38,359 bases of DNA from contig JAEHCK010000032.1 of NCBI GenBank assembly GCA_020696345.1, positions 1 to 38,359 on the forward strand. Reading direction: 5' to 3'. Position numbers and translations under genes: made by a program. The DNA is from Thermoplasmata archaeon (GTDB lineage Archaea > Thermoplasmatota > Penumbrarchaeia > JAEHCK01). This document shows, in pieces, positions 25,476 through 32,759 of this stretch. The notes under the pieces were generated by a model. It worked only from the letters and a program-made list of their open reading frames with translations. It searched no databases and was not told the DNA's origin. The first letter of the stretch is position 1. Each line of letters starts with the position of its first letter.

Positions 25476-25970
25476 TTACATATCATCAATTCTTTTAAGA
25501 ATAACAGCATAAACCTGTGGTGACAATCTTAGTCCACTCGTGATCAATTCAAATAAGATCTTTTTCCCTTCGGATTTGCTTACATCCCTTTTTTTAATAA
25601 TCTTAAGAATAAATGTAGTTAACCACCAACAATCAACACCTCTAGCTCTTGCGATCTTGATCAATGCATGATCATTTGATAATAGGGGTTCATTTAATTC
25701 TTCGGCCAGAAGTATAATCGATGCATCTGCAGGTGCTATACATTCAAGTTCTACTATTTTTTTTATTGCTCTTTTATCTTTAAATTTTTGTATTTTAATC
25801 CATTTGCCACAAGCCTGTTCTATAGTACTTACCCCGATTTTGTTAGTTGCCTCTGTTACGGTTTCTCCATATACCTCATCAGAAATAATTACATTTCCAA
25901 AGAAATCTTTTAAAAGTGATAGTCGACCGATCCTTGATAAAGGTATCAGCACAGAGGAATCGATTATCAT
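25476..25970 (-). CDS. DUF3368 PIN-like toxin
   Basis: 164 residues. It opens MIIDSSVLIPLSRIGRL, has ISDEVYGE (about 30-37), the APADASIILLAEEL segment (D82) and LLSNDHALIKIARARG (D100), the acidic set of the DUF3368 PIN-like family. The tail SEGKKILFELITSGLRLSPQVYAVILKRI is also typical. Members are the predicted nuclease partner of UPF0175 proteins, as here: the antitoxin stops 9 nt upstream. Confidence 0.9.
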   Translation of the reverse strand: MIIDSSVLIPLSRIGRLSLLKDFFGNVIISDEVYGETVTEATNKIGVSTIEQACGKWIKIQKFKDKRAIKKIVELECIAPADASIILLAEELNEPLLSNDHALIKIARARGVDCWWLTTFILKIIKKRDVSKSEGKKILFELITSGLRLSPQVYAVILKRIDDM

Positions 25971-25979
25971 AGATCAGCC

Positions 25980-26273
25980 TCATATATCTCTGAAGTCTTT
26001 TTCCATTTCTTCTAATGAATAACCCAAATCTATGCCATGTTTCGACACCATATCCAACATCTCAATATATGAGACGGACGCAATGTTAGCGGCTTTTCTT
26101 ATTGTAACTTTATGTTCTCTTAACAACTCAATAGCTTTTTTCAACTTCCATTCCTTGATACCTGTTGCTAACAATTTTCTGATCACTTCAGCTCTATCGG
26201 CCTGCTCATCTTTTTCGATCGTTTTGAGATCATCGAAATATTCTTCAGAAATTCTGGAAGTGATAACTTTCAC
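25980..26273 (-). CDS. UPF0175-family antitoxin
   Basis: 97 residues. The N-terminal ISEEYFDDLKTIEKDEQADRAEVIRKLLATGIKEWKL is a ribbon-helix-helix-like part. The remainder, ELLREHKVTIRKAANIASVSYIEMLDMVSKHGIDLGYSLEE, is the UPF0175 helix-turn-helix signature. A GTG start with GGTGAG 3-4 nt upstream. It pairs with the DUF3368 toxin downstream and probably represses its own promoter through the CGTTAC sites. Confidence 0.88.
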   Translation of the reverse strand: MKVITSRISEEYFDDLKTIEKDEQADRAEVIRKLLATGIKEWKLKKAIELLREHKVTIRKAANIASVSYIEMLDMVSKHGIDLGYSLEEMEKDFRDI

Positions 26274-26281
26274 TGGCTCAC

Positions 26282-26321
26282 CGTTACAATAGTAGCGTTA
26301 CGATACTATATAAATGTAACG
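26282..26321 (-). promoter_or_regulatory. Promoter with CGTTAC operator repeats for the UPF0175/DUF3368 pair
   Basis: CGTTAC occurs at 26282-26287 and 26296-26301, and inverted as GTAACG at 26316-26321. A TATA box (TTTATATAG on the minus strand, about 26306-26314) lies between the last two. This arrangement is typical of a repressor blocking TBP or polymerase. Confidence 0.65.
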
Positions 26322-26413
26322 ACTCGCATTTTGGGAAATAACCAGTCATATTTTTTGATGTAATGGTTAGTGAGAGGAATCTCCCTAACAACCTACTCTT
26401 TATTTACCTTATG

Positions 26414-26434
26414 GTGGGGTGCGATGCACCCCAC
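26414..26434. terminator. Perfect G/C-rich hairpin
   Basis: GTGGGGTGC and GCACCCCAC pair over a GAT loop. It lies between the mutase end and the toxin-antitoxin promoter; it could be a terminator or a repeat. Confidence 0.5.
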
Positions 26435-26460
26435 AATTAGAAAATTAAAGAATGGGGGTT

Positions 26461-26489
26461 ATTAGGGGGAAATTCTTTTTCCCCTAATT
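26461..26489 (-). terminator. Terminator-like hairpin after the mutase gene
   Basis: ATTAGGGG and CCCCTAAT with flanking A/T pairs form a stem-loop 8 bases past the mutase stop (minus strand). Confidence 0.55.
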
Positions 26490-26496
26490 ATTATCA

Positions 26497-28119
26497 TCAA
26501 AATTTCACCGGCTCGTCGAACTCGCCAAACACTTCCCTGAACACGTCCGCCATCTCGCCCACGGTGGCATATACGGACACGGCATCGATGAGGTACGGCA
26601 TGAGGTTTTCACTGCCCTGCGCCTTCTCGCGCAGCACCTCCAGCTTTTGTTTTACCTTATCATCATCGCGTTTCTCCCGCACTGCATTCAGCCGTTTCAC
26701 TTGTTCCTCCGCCAGCTCGGATTTATGTTCGTGGAACTCAACCGGACGCGCCTCTTCATCAGCCTCTTCGGTGCGGTACTTGTTCACACCGATCTTGATG
26801 AACTCGCCATTTTGAATAGCTTTTTCCATCTCGTACGCCTGCGCCGACACCTGTGCCTGGATATAACCCTCGGCAACTGCCTTGACTATCCCGCCCTGTT
26901 TGTCCACCTCGGCCATGGTGGCCTTGATGCGTTCCTCGAACTCGTTGGTGAGCGATTCGATATAGTACGACCCCGCCAGCGGGTCTGCGGTATCGCCAAT
27001 ACCCATCTCATCGATCAGCATCTGCATGGTACGCAGCGAGATCAACGCAGCCTTTTCCGATGGAATGGTATACGCCTCGTCATACGAGCACAGCGCCATG
27101 GTCTGGGTACCGCTGAGTGCGGAGACCAATGCATAATACGCACCGCGGACGATATTATTCTCCGGCTGCTCGATGGTGAGGCCGCCGCCACCGCCGCCCG
27201 CGATCATCTTCATCTGCTGTGCTTTCGGGTTATCGAGGTTATAATCGTTTTTTATTATCTTCGCCCAGAGCCTCCGTGCAGCCCTGAATTTGGCGATCTG
27301 TTCGAATATGTTTCCGTGAATATCGAAATTGAACGAGAACTTTGGCACGAACTTGTTCGGGTCCACGCCGCGTTTCAGCACATCGTCGATGTAGGCTTTT
27401 GCGATACAGTATGCATATGCGATCTCCTGGATAGGGTTGGCGCCGGATTCGCGTATATGATACCCGCAGACCGAGACCGGATAATATTTTGGCACATTAT
27501 TCGCGCAGAACTCGATCGTGTCGCTTATCAACCTGATCGACGGCTCCACCGGGTAGATCCAGGTACCGCGGCCCACATATTCTTTCAATATATCGTTCTG
27601 GGCATTGCCCCGCAGCTCTGCGAGTGGTACGCCGTGTTTCTCAGCGATGACAAAGTACATGGCCATCATGATGGACGCCATGGAGTTGATTGTCATGGAC
27701 ACGCTGATCTTGTCGATTGGTATACCCTCGAACGCGTCCTCCATGTCGGCCAGTGAATCGATGGCCATACCCACACGGCCAACCTCACCGCGTGCACGCG
27801 GGTCGTCGGAGCTGAGGCCCAGCTGCGTCGGCAGGTCGAACGCAACATTCAGCCCAGTCTGACCGTGCTCGATCAAATATTTGAACCGTTTATTGGTCTC
27901 CTTCGCGGTTGCGAACCCCGAGTACTGGCGCATGGTGTACGGTCTGAACCGGTACATGTACTTGTGTATCCCGCGCGTGAACGGGTACTCACCAGGGTTG
28001 CCGATATCACGACTATAGTCGATGTTCTTGATATCCTCCGGTGTGTAAATGGGCTTCACTTCAATACCCGACTCCAGCTTGACCTCTCTGAGTTTAGGCG
28101 GTTCCTTTCGGTCAGGCAT
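26497..28119 (-). CDS. Methylmalonyl-CoA-mutase-family acyl-CoA mutase, large (catalytic) subunit
   Basis: 540 residues: the substrate-binding TIM-barrel half of a B12-dependent mutase that normally interconverts methylmalonyl- and succinyl-CoA. By alignment to the P. shermanii enzyme, residues RPYTMRQY (Tyr66 = Tyr89), Arg184 in YVGRGTW (= Arg207) and His221/Glu224 in CGYHIRESG (= His244/Glu247) are kept. That Tyr/Arg pair marks the methylmalonyl-type rather than isobutyryl- or 2-hydroxyisobutyryl-CoA mutases. Oddly, the conserved H-x-Q-T-S-G loop is replaced by IAGGGGGGLT (Gly308-313). I chose the ATG at 28119, preceded by GGTGAT at 4 nt; ATG 28125 is possible. Overlaps the small-subunit stop by 8 nt, so translation is coupled. 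Confidence 0.88.
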   Translation of the reverse strand: MPDRKEPPKLREVKLESGIEVKPIYTPEDIKNIDYSRDIGNPGEYPFTRGIHKYMYRFRPYTMRQYSGFATAKETNKRFKYLIEHGQTGLNVAFDLPTQLGLSSDDPRARGEVGRVGMAIDSLADMEDAFEGIPIDKISVSMTINSMASIMMAMYFVIAEKHGVPLAELRGNAQNDILKEYVGRGTWIYPVEPSIRLISDTIEFCANNVPKYYPVSVCGYHIRESGANPIQEIAYAYCIAKAYIDDVLKRGVDPNKFVPKFSFNFDIHGNIFEQIAKFRAARRLWAKIIKNDYNLDNPKAQQMKMIAGGGGGGLTIEQPENNIVRGAYYALVSALSGTQTMALCSYDEAYTIPSEKAALISLRTMQMLIDEMGIGDTADPLAGSYYIESLTNEFEERIKATMAEVDKQGGIVKAVAEGYIQAQVSAQAYEMEKAIQNGEFIKIGVNKYRTEEADEEARPVEFHEHKSELAEEQVKRLNAVREKRDDDKVKQKLEVLREKAQGSENLMPYLIDAVSVYATVGEMADVFREVFGEFDEPVKF

Positions 28120-28528
28120 TTGCATCACCAACCACTTGGTTTATATAATCGACTATCTTGTCAAAATCAGTGCCCGTGGGGAATATCGAAACCACGCCCA
28201 GGTCAAGCAGCGCCTGGTGGTCCTGCTTCGGGATATTACCGCCAACAAGAACCCGCACATCATCCAGCTGCTGCTTCTTCAGTTCTTCGAACAACCCACG
28301 AGTGAGTGGTAAATGTGCACCCGATAGGATGCTGAGTCCAATGATGTCGACATCCTCCTGCAGCGCTGCTGCCGTTATCTGCTCCGCGGTCTGGTGGAGG
28401 CCGGTATATATCACCTCGAAACCCGCATTCTTGAGCGCGTGCACCACAACTTTGGCGCCTCTATCGTGCCCATCCAGGCCTGGCTTGGCGATGAGGATAC
28501 GAACTTTTTTTAATGGTCGCTGTTCCAT
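28112..28528 (-). CDS. Methylmalonyl-CoA-mutase-family small subunit, cobalamin-binding
   Basis: 138 residues, the usual length for a stand-alone B12 domain. The cobalamin signature D-x-H-x-x-G is seen in KPGLDGHDRGAKVV (Asp19, His21, Gly24), with the second motif GLSILSGAH and the third VGGNIP. It supplies adenosylcobalamin to the large subunit encoded immediately downstream. GGGGAGG lies before the ATG, a strong start. First gene of the operon; no epimerase or MeaB chaperone is in the window. Confidence 0.95.
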   Translation of the reverse strand: MEQRPLKKVRILIAKPGLDGHDRGAKVVVHALKNAGFEVIYTGLHQTAEQITAAALQEDVDIIGLSILSGAHLPLTRGLFEELKKQQLDDVRVLVGGNIPKQDHQALLDLGVVSIFPTGTDFDKIVDYINQVVGDANA

Positions 28529-28613
28529 AATAACCTCCCCTGAACTAAGGGTAGTTGATTGTGGATTATTAATATTTTGGCCTCTTCTCCAATTTTTCGC
28601 AGAATCATAAGAT

Positions 28614-28672
28614 GGTCGACTAGTTAACTGGTCGACTAACAGACCAACAGACTAACAGACCGGTGGACTACC
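28614..28672. repeat. Inverted 8-bp-period array, second copy
   Basis: GGTCGACT at 28614 and 28630, then AGACCAAC (28641), AGACTAAC (28649) and AGACCGGT (28657): the same 8-bp unit and inversion as at 6254-6425. Its right arm supplies the last codons and stop of the ATPase gene at 28652. Confidence 0.85.
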
Positions 28673-29854
28673 TTTCAAGTACTGGTGTGCCAAACGATTT
28701 TCTATATCTTCCGGGAGATCCTTAATTGGATATACAGATACCAACTCCGCAGGAATATTGAACTTTTTCATAACTTTCAACAAACCTTTGATCTCTCTGG
28801 AAATGGTACTTTCTTCAACTGCTTCAAAAGCGGAATTTATTGCTTTTATTGGCTTTAAGCCATTGCAAAGTAGAAAATCCACCTCATGAGCATTTTTTAC
28901 AAAAAATATATCTCCCAACAGATGTAGGTGGTTAAAAATAATGTTCTCCAGTATACGTCCGAAATCAGCTTCTCTTCTTTTTCCAAGAGCGATAAATGCA
29001 GGGTCAACGGCATATACCTTCTTTGCATAACTTTCTTGTTTTTTTAAAGATCCGGAATAGGCCTTGATAGTATCCAATAGAAAAGCGTTATGTAAATGGG
29101 TAACATATTCCCTTATGGTTGTTTCGTGATGTAAACCACTTATTTGTTTCAAGGATCGAAATGAGAATTCTTTACCAACATTTGAAAGAAGATAATTTGC
29201 GATCATTCTGATCGCTTCCGGGTTTCTTATATCGTTCTTGGCTACAATATCCCTGTAAATAATTCTATCAAGATACTCTCTTGCCAATCCTGTGTCTGCT
29301 GAAAGGACTATCCTGGGAAATCCGCCGGTTTTCATATATTCCAGAAAAGATTCACGTTTGTTTGTAACTTTCTTGAATCTGAGAAACTCAGAGTAAGTAA
29401 GTGGATATGAGGCGAAACTTTTAATTCTACCCACCAATCCCTTTGAATAATCAGAAGAAAGTAGTAAAGAATTCGAGCCTGTGACGAATAGTTTAATTCT
29501 TCTATGGACCCGATGTGCAAATTTTTCCCAACCGATCACTTCCTGGACTTCATCAAGATAGAGTATTTTATTTGTGTTTAGATTAGCAATATCAAATAAT
29601 TTTTCAAAATCATGTACTGTAAAATCGAAAAGGCGTTCATCTTCGAAATTAATATATGTTCCGCCATTTTTTTTCAACAGTTCATACAGCATAAATGTCT
29701 TACCCGAACGTCTAACACCCGTTAAAACGGTGACCTCTTCCATGAATATACTCTTTGCCAGTGAATCCGCAAGGTCTCGATGGATCACATTTTCTTTCTG
29801 TATCACCCCGCCCCAATCATCGACAACATCTTGGATAACATCTTTAGAGGTCAT
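28652..29854 (-). CDS. DUF4143-type AAA ATPase
   Basis: 400 residues from the ATG at 29854 (an upstream GTG at 29875 is possible; neither has a ribosome site). Walker A GVRRSGKT (46-53), EDER (71-74), Walker B KILYLDEVQE (96-105), sensor VTGSNSLLL, an HTH-like segment (LKQISGLHHETTIREYVTHLHNAFLL), KKVYAVDPA and EVDFLL in the DUF4143 part. The last five to six residues (SPPVC) are encoded by the 8-bp repeat, so the original C-terminus has been replaced. Two TTTGCGCAT boxes (29886 and 29918) lie upstream of the start. Confidence 0.88.
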   Translation of the reverse strand: MTSKDVIQDVVDDWGGVIQKENVIHRDLADSLAKSIFMEEVTVLTGVRRSGKTFMLYELLKKNGGTYINFEDERLFDFTVHDFEKLFDIANLNTNKILYLDEVQEVIGWEKFAHRVHRRIKLFVTGSNSLLLSSDYSKGLVGRIKSFASYPLTYSEFLRFKKVTNKRESFLEYMKTGGFPRIVLSADTGLAREYLDRIIYRDIVAKNDIRNPEAIRMIANYLLSNVGKEFSFRSLKQISGLHHETTIREYVTHLHNAFLLDTIKAYSGSLKKQESYAKKVYAVDPAFIALGKRREADFGRILENIIFNHLHLLGDIFFVKNAHEVDFLLCNGLKPIKAINSAFEAVEESTISREIKGLLKVMKKFNIPAELVSVYPIKDLPEDIENRLAHQYLKGSPPVC

Positions 29855-29975
29855 AAATGTAATAAGGAGCAGCACGTATTTATGATTTGCGCATTATGTT
29901 GCGTGATTATGATTATATTTGCGCATTTGAATGAGAGGACTGAGCGGCATGTAAATCACAACAACAATAGGGAGC

Positions 29976-30053
29976 CAATGCAATCAATCGAACAGCCGTA
30001 TCTACACAATAAACCTTCTTTGGATTTACAAATTGTTTTTTAAGTACCAGGTG
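29976..30053 (-). pseudogene. Remnant of a DUF4143 ATPase gene
   Basis: The minus frame reads LVLKKQFVNPKKVYCVDTAV, closely like LKQQFVAPKKVYCIDNGI of the intact ATPase at 24198. Only ~26 codons remain, inside a 60-codon frame (29913-30095); neither Walker motifs nor the nuclease-like part is present nearby. This is what is left of a deleted paralogue. Confidence 0.7.
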
Positions 30054-30155
30054 AAGTTGAGGGTGTCGCCGTATGGTATATCGAATCGTTAGCATAGAAG
30101 GTCAAGATCTCCCGACCGTTCCAGTTTCTTTCCGTGGTGAAGGTTTATTGATGTG

Positions 30156-31505
30156 CTATCGATGGTGTCTTCCGGTAGATGCAAACACGCCATCAAAATC
30201 CTTTAAATCAAAGACCATATCCTTTTTTTCAGCTGTACTTTTTGCGATTATACCATAGTGTTTCCTGTAACCATCTAAATCCAATAGTTCTGCTTTATGT
30301 TCGAGTTCTTTTAAAATTTTATTAATTTCACCCTTTTTTAAGGCTCTCCACTTAACCTCGAAGAAAATTGCACATTTGATCTTACCTTTATCATTTAATC
30401 CCACGAGATCTATCTCTTCCCCCTTCCGCCACCAGCGGCCCAGCCTGGTCAGATTAAAAGGTAGCATCTTTCTTTTGTTTAGTTCGAGCACGAATTCTCG
30501 TGCCACTTTTTCGAATATTCGGCCCATATATGTATTATAATCAGATCTTATCTCGTCGATCGAAAAGATTCCGTCCTCGATCGCAGAAAGGTTTGGGTAA
30601 ATGAACCTGAACCAGAATAACAAGAAATTATCTTTTAGATAATATCTACCCAGTTTCGATCTCTGATTCTCCGTCACAGGTATCTCGCGCTGGATAAATT
30701 CGACATCTAACAGGTTTCTTAGGTATGGTGTAATGTCTGAATGTCGTACACCCATGAAATTTCTAATCTCGACTGGTGTATTTTTGCCAAAAGCTATCGC
30801 TTCAAGAATCTGTTTATATGTACCCACATCATCGAACTCGTATTTCATGAGGAAATCCAGTTCATATTTAAGAAAAGAATCCGGCACTTTCAATTCGTTC
30901 TTCAGCCAGGGCCAGAATGGGTACTTGATCTTTTCAAGATAAAAAGGCACCCCATCGGAAAAACCGTATATCTCCGCTAACTCAACCCAGTTACCCCTCG
31001 GAAAGAACGCTTTTAAAGTACTGAAATTCAGAGGTTTTAATTTTATGACCGCTGTCTTCCTGCCGAAAAGGGGACTTTGATAGCTCAGTACTTTATTACC
31101 CATCATGGAAATGGAAGAGCCAAGAATTATCAATTTCGATTTGGTATTTGAGAGTTTTGTATCAATGATCTTTTGAAACTCGGAAATCACTGCCGAATTA
31201 TCTTTTATCAAATTTGGAAATTCATCGATAATTATAAGTCGATCGTTCAAGAAATTAAATAACGCTTCCCATTCGTTTGCGGCATAAGCAGTCTCGGGTA
31301 CGATTCGAGCAGCGGTCAGTTTGAAATGAGCAAGATTTTGTGATTCGGTTGCAAAATAGTAAATATGTTCCAGACCTTTCACGGACTCCAGAACGAGTCG
31401 TGTTTTTCCAATTCTTCGCCGACCATAAATAATGATCATTTCGAATTTTTTATTTCTCAGTCGATTTTGAATGGCATCCAATTCATTGTTTCTGTTCACG
31501 AACAT
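30156..31505 (-). CDS. Archaeal ATPase with DUF234 nuclease-like C-terminus
   Basis: 449 residues. It opens FVNRNNELDAIQNRL, Walker A is GRRRIGKT (28-35), Walker B LIIIDEFPNL (about 90-99), sensor LIILGSSISMM. A winged-helix segment (NTPVEIRNFMGVRHSDITPYLRNLLDVEFIQRE) and the DUF234 domain with YYLKDNFLLFWFRFIYPN follow. A PD-(D/E)xK-like pattern is visible near the end: EEIDLVGLN...IFFEVKWR, with Asp, Glu and Lys all present, so nuclease activity is possible. The ATG is at 31505, just beyond two tandem palindromes. Confidence 0.9.
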   Translation of the reverse strand: MFVNRNNELDAIQNRLRNKKFEMIIIYGRRRIGKTRLVLESVKGLEHIYYFATESQNLAHFKLTAARIVPETAYAANEWEALFNFLNDRLIIIDEFPNLIKDNSAVISEFQKIIDTKLSNTKSKLIILGSSISMMGNKVLSYQSPLFGRKTAVIKLKPLNFSTLKAFFPRGNWVELAEIYGFSDGVPFYLEKIKYPFWPWLKNELKVPDSFLKYELDFLMKYEFDDVGTYKQILEAIAFGKNTPVEIRNFMGVRHSDITPYLRNLLDVEFIQREIPVTENQRSKLGRYYLKDNFLLFWFRFIYPNLSAIEDGIFSIDEIRSDYNTYMGRIFEKVAREFVLELNKRKMLPFNLTRLGRWWRKGEEIDLVGLNDKGKIKCAIFFEVKWRALKKGEINKILKELEHKAELLDLDGYRKHYGIIAKSTAEKKDMVFDLKDFDGVFASTGRHHR

Positions 31506-31506
31506 G

Positions 31507-31535
31507 ATAATCTAGATTATGATAATCCTGATTAT
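31507..31535 (-). promoter_or_regulatory. Two tandem 14-bp palindromes, operator of the DUF234 ATPase
   Basis: ATAATC-TA-GATTAT (31507-31520) and ATAATC-CT-GATTAT (31522-31535) are repeated with a 15-bp pitch, one base before the start codon on the minus strand. Two sites on nearly the same DNA face point to cooperative binding of a dimeric repressor. Confidence 0.75.
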
Positions 31536-31548
31536 TACTTATAATTTT

Positions 31549-31788
31549 CTACTCTTTTCTACTTAATAGTTTAATTGGACCCATTTTGGCTTTGATCATC
31601 GCCAACAACAGCAATAATGTGATGATGAATGATATGATCACAAAATAAATAAGCAGCGATATGTAAAGCTCACGCCGGGCACGTCCAAGCTCGTCATCAT
31701 CAGCATCATCCGGCCACGAGATCTCCGGTATCAGCTCGATATCGATTGCATCCGGTAGTATATCTCCTTTCGGACCGGTTTTAGCCAC
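31549..31788 (-). CDS. Small single-pass membrane protein, possibly 5' damaged
   Basis: 79 codons from a GTG. An acidic N-terminal part (IPEISWPDDADDDELGRARRE) is followed by one long membrane helix (YISLLIYFVIISFIITLLLLLAM) and a basic end. The composition looks like a real protein, but the only in-frame start lies inside the CACAGAT repeat, and AAAGGAGAT farther in has no good in-frame start after it. The original N-terminus may have been replaced by that repeat. No family recognised. Confidence 0.45.
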   Translation of the reverse strand: MAKTGPKGDILPDAIDIELIPEISWPDDADDDELGRARRELYISLLIYFVIISFIITLLLLLAMIKAKMGPIKLLSRKE

Positions 31789-31859
31789 AGATAATCACAG
31801 ATATTCACAGATGCTTGTTGTTCTTAAATGTCTGTGGTAATCTGTGTGAATCTGTGGCT
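31786..31859. repeat. CACAGAT inverted array with 10-bp period
   Basis: CACAGAT starts at 31786, 31796 and 31806; the complement core TCTGTG recurs at 31831, 31841 and 31851. Each arm has an exact 10-bp period with an ~18-base loop. Similar CACAGAT palindromes are scattered in many environmental genomes. Confidence 0.8.
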
Positions 31860-32460
31860 TGAAAAGGTAAAATGTAAGTTTTTATAATATCATAATATAA
31901 TGCGGTGCTACACACACGAAAAACTTATTCAACCTTCGACTTTATGTTTTCGTCCTTCACACCAGTATCTGTTTGTGATTCGATCACAGTTCCCTGTTCC
32001 GTGCTGGTTCCTTTATCCTCATCCTTTTATTGATAATCCAACGAACTTTTCGGCGAGTTAATTTCATGGATTCATAAGATTCTTTATTTATGCAAAATCT
32101 TTTCGGGACTATACAACCACCAAATATTAGCGGATGAAGATTATTCTTTACCCAACTTTTAAAAAAATCCTAATGGCAAGTAAGTTTAACAGGCAAACAC
32201 TGAACAGGTTTAGTATTTGAGATAATAATATAGATAACTATTAATATTAATATTGATATTGTTAACAAAATAGTTAAAAAGCCTAGTTTAAAACACTCTA
32301 CATCTGGTGAGAAAAAGAGTAGAATACTAAAAAATAGTAAAAAATTTAATATAGAAAGAATATGTCCCCTTAGATTGTGATTATTAACAATCATAACATC
32401 AATAGGGGGAACCTTAAATGGAAAACAGAGTCTGGATTTTAAATTTAAAAGGTGAAAAAC
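31860..32460. other. AT-rich intergenic region at the left edge of the island
   Basis: Apart from the doubtful small frame at 32170-32394, I see no gene. A fragment at 31930-32060 reads in no frame for long. A half-site GTAAGTT lies at 32180-32186. Confidence 0.45.
32170..32394 (-). CDS. Possible small hydrophobic membrane protein
   Basis: 74 codons from an ATG, with two hydrophobic stretches (ILSILNFLLFFSILLFF and LGFLTILLTISILILIVIYI). No ribosome site or family is recognised, and AT-rich DNA gives such frames by chance. Divergent from the HTH gene, so it could be part of the island. Confidence 0.3.
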   Translation of the reverse strand: MIVNNHNLRGHILSILNFLLFFSILLFFSPDVECFKLGFLTILLTISILILIVIYIIISNTKPVQCLPVKLTCH

Positions 32461-32700
32461 ATGGTTAAAGGAAGAGAGGATAAGAAAAAGAAAAAAAGCC
32501 TAGATGATCTGATAGAGGATGCACTTGAGAATGCACCAGAGGTTAAAGGTTATACAATCAAACAATTAGCCGACATAACGGAAAGACCATGGCCTACGAC
32601 ACGATGGCATTTAGAATTGTTAGAGGCACGAGGAACTGTGGAACATTTTGATATAGGAAGGGCAAAAGTCTATTCGCTTAAAAAGAAGAAAAAGAAATAA
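32461..32700 (+). CDS. Small winged-helix/HTH DNA-binding protein
   Basis: 79 residues. A basic N-terminus (KGREDKKKKKS) is followed by a helical bundle and a winged-helix core: YTIKQLADITERPWPTTRWHLELLEARGTVEHFDIGRAKVYSL, then six lysines. The pattern is that of archaeal one-domain regulators with a recognition helix around PWPTTRWHLELL. The ATG at 32461 sits 6 nt past AAAGGTGA; the GTG at 32452 lies in that site and is rejected. It precedes the SAHH-like gene by 59 nt, and the palindrome in between is a candidate target. Confidence 0.78.
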   Translation: MVKGREDKKKKKSLDDLIEDALENAPEVKGYTIKQLADITERPWPTTRWHLELLEARGTVEHFDIGRAKVYSLKKKKKK

Positions 32701-32710
32701 ACGCTTGAAT

Positions 32711-32742
32711 AGATTTTATAATTTTTAACTTACCAGTAAGTT
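32711..32742 (+). promoter_or_regulatory. TATA box and 16-bp palindrome before the SAHH-like gene
   Basis: TTTTATAATTTT (about 32714-32725) is followed directly by AACTTAC-CA-GTAAGTT (32727-32742), a perfect palindrome with a 2-base centre, 17 nt before the ATG. A repressor there would block initiation. Confidence 0.6.
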
Positions 32743-32759
32743 TTTCGGGGTTTGAATTA

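Noticed and set aside
26647..27756. 369-codon frame on the plus strand
   Set aside because: It lies wholly antisense to the strongly supported mutase large subunit, in a G/C-rich gene where such mirror frames are common, and its translation shows no family motif.
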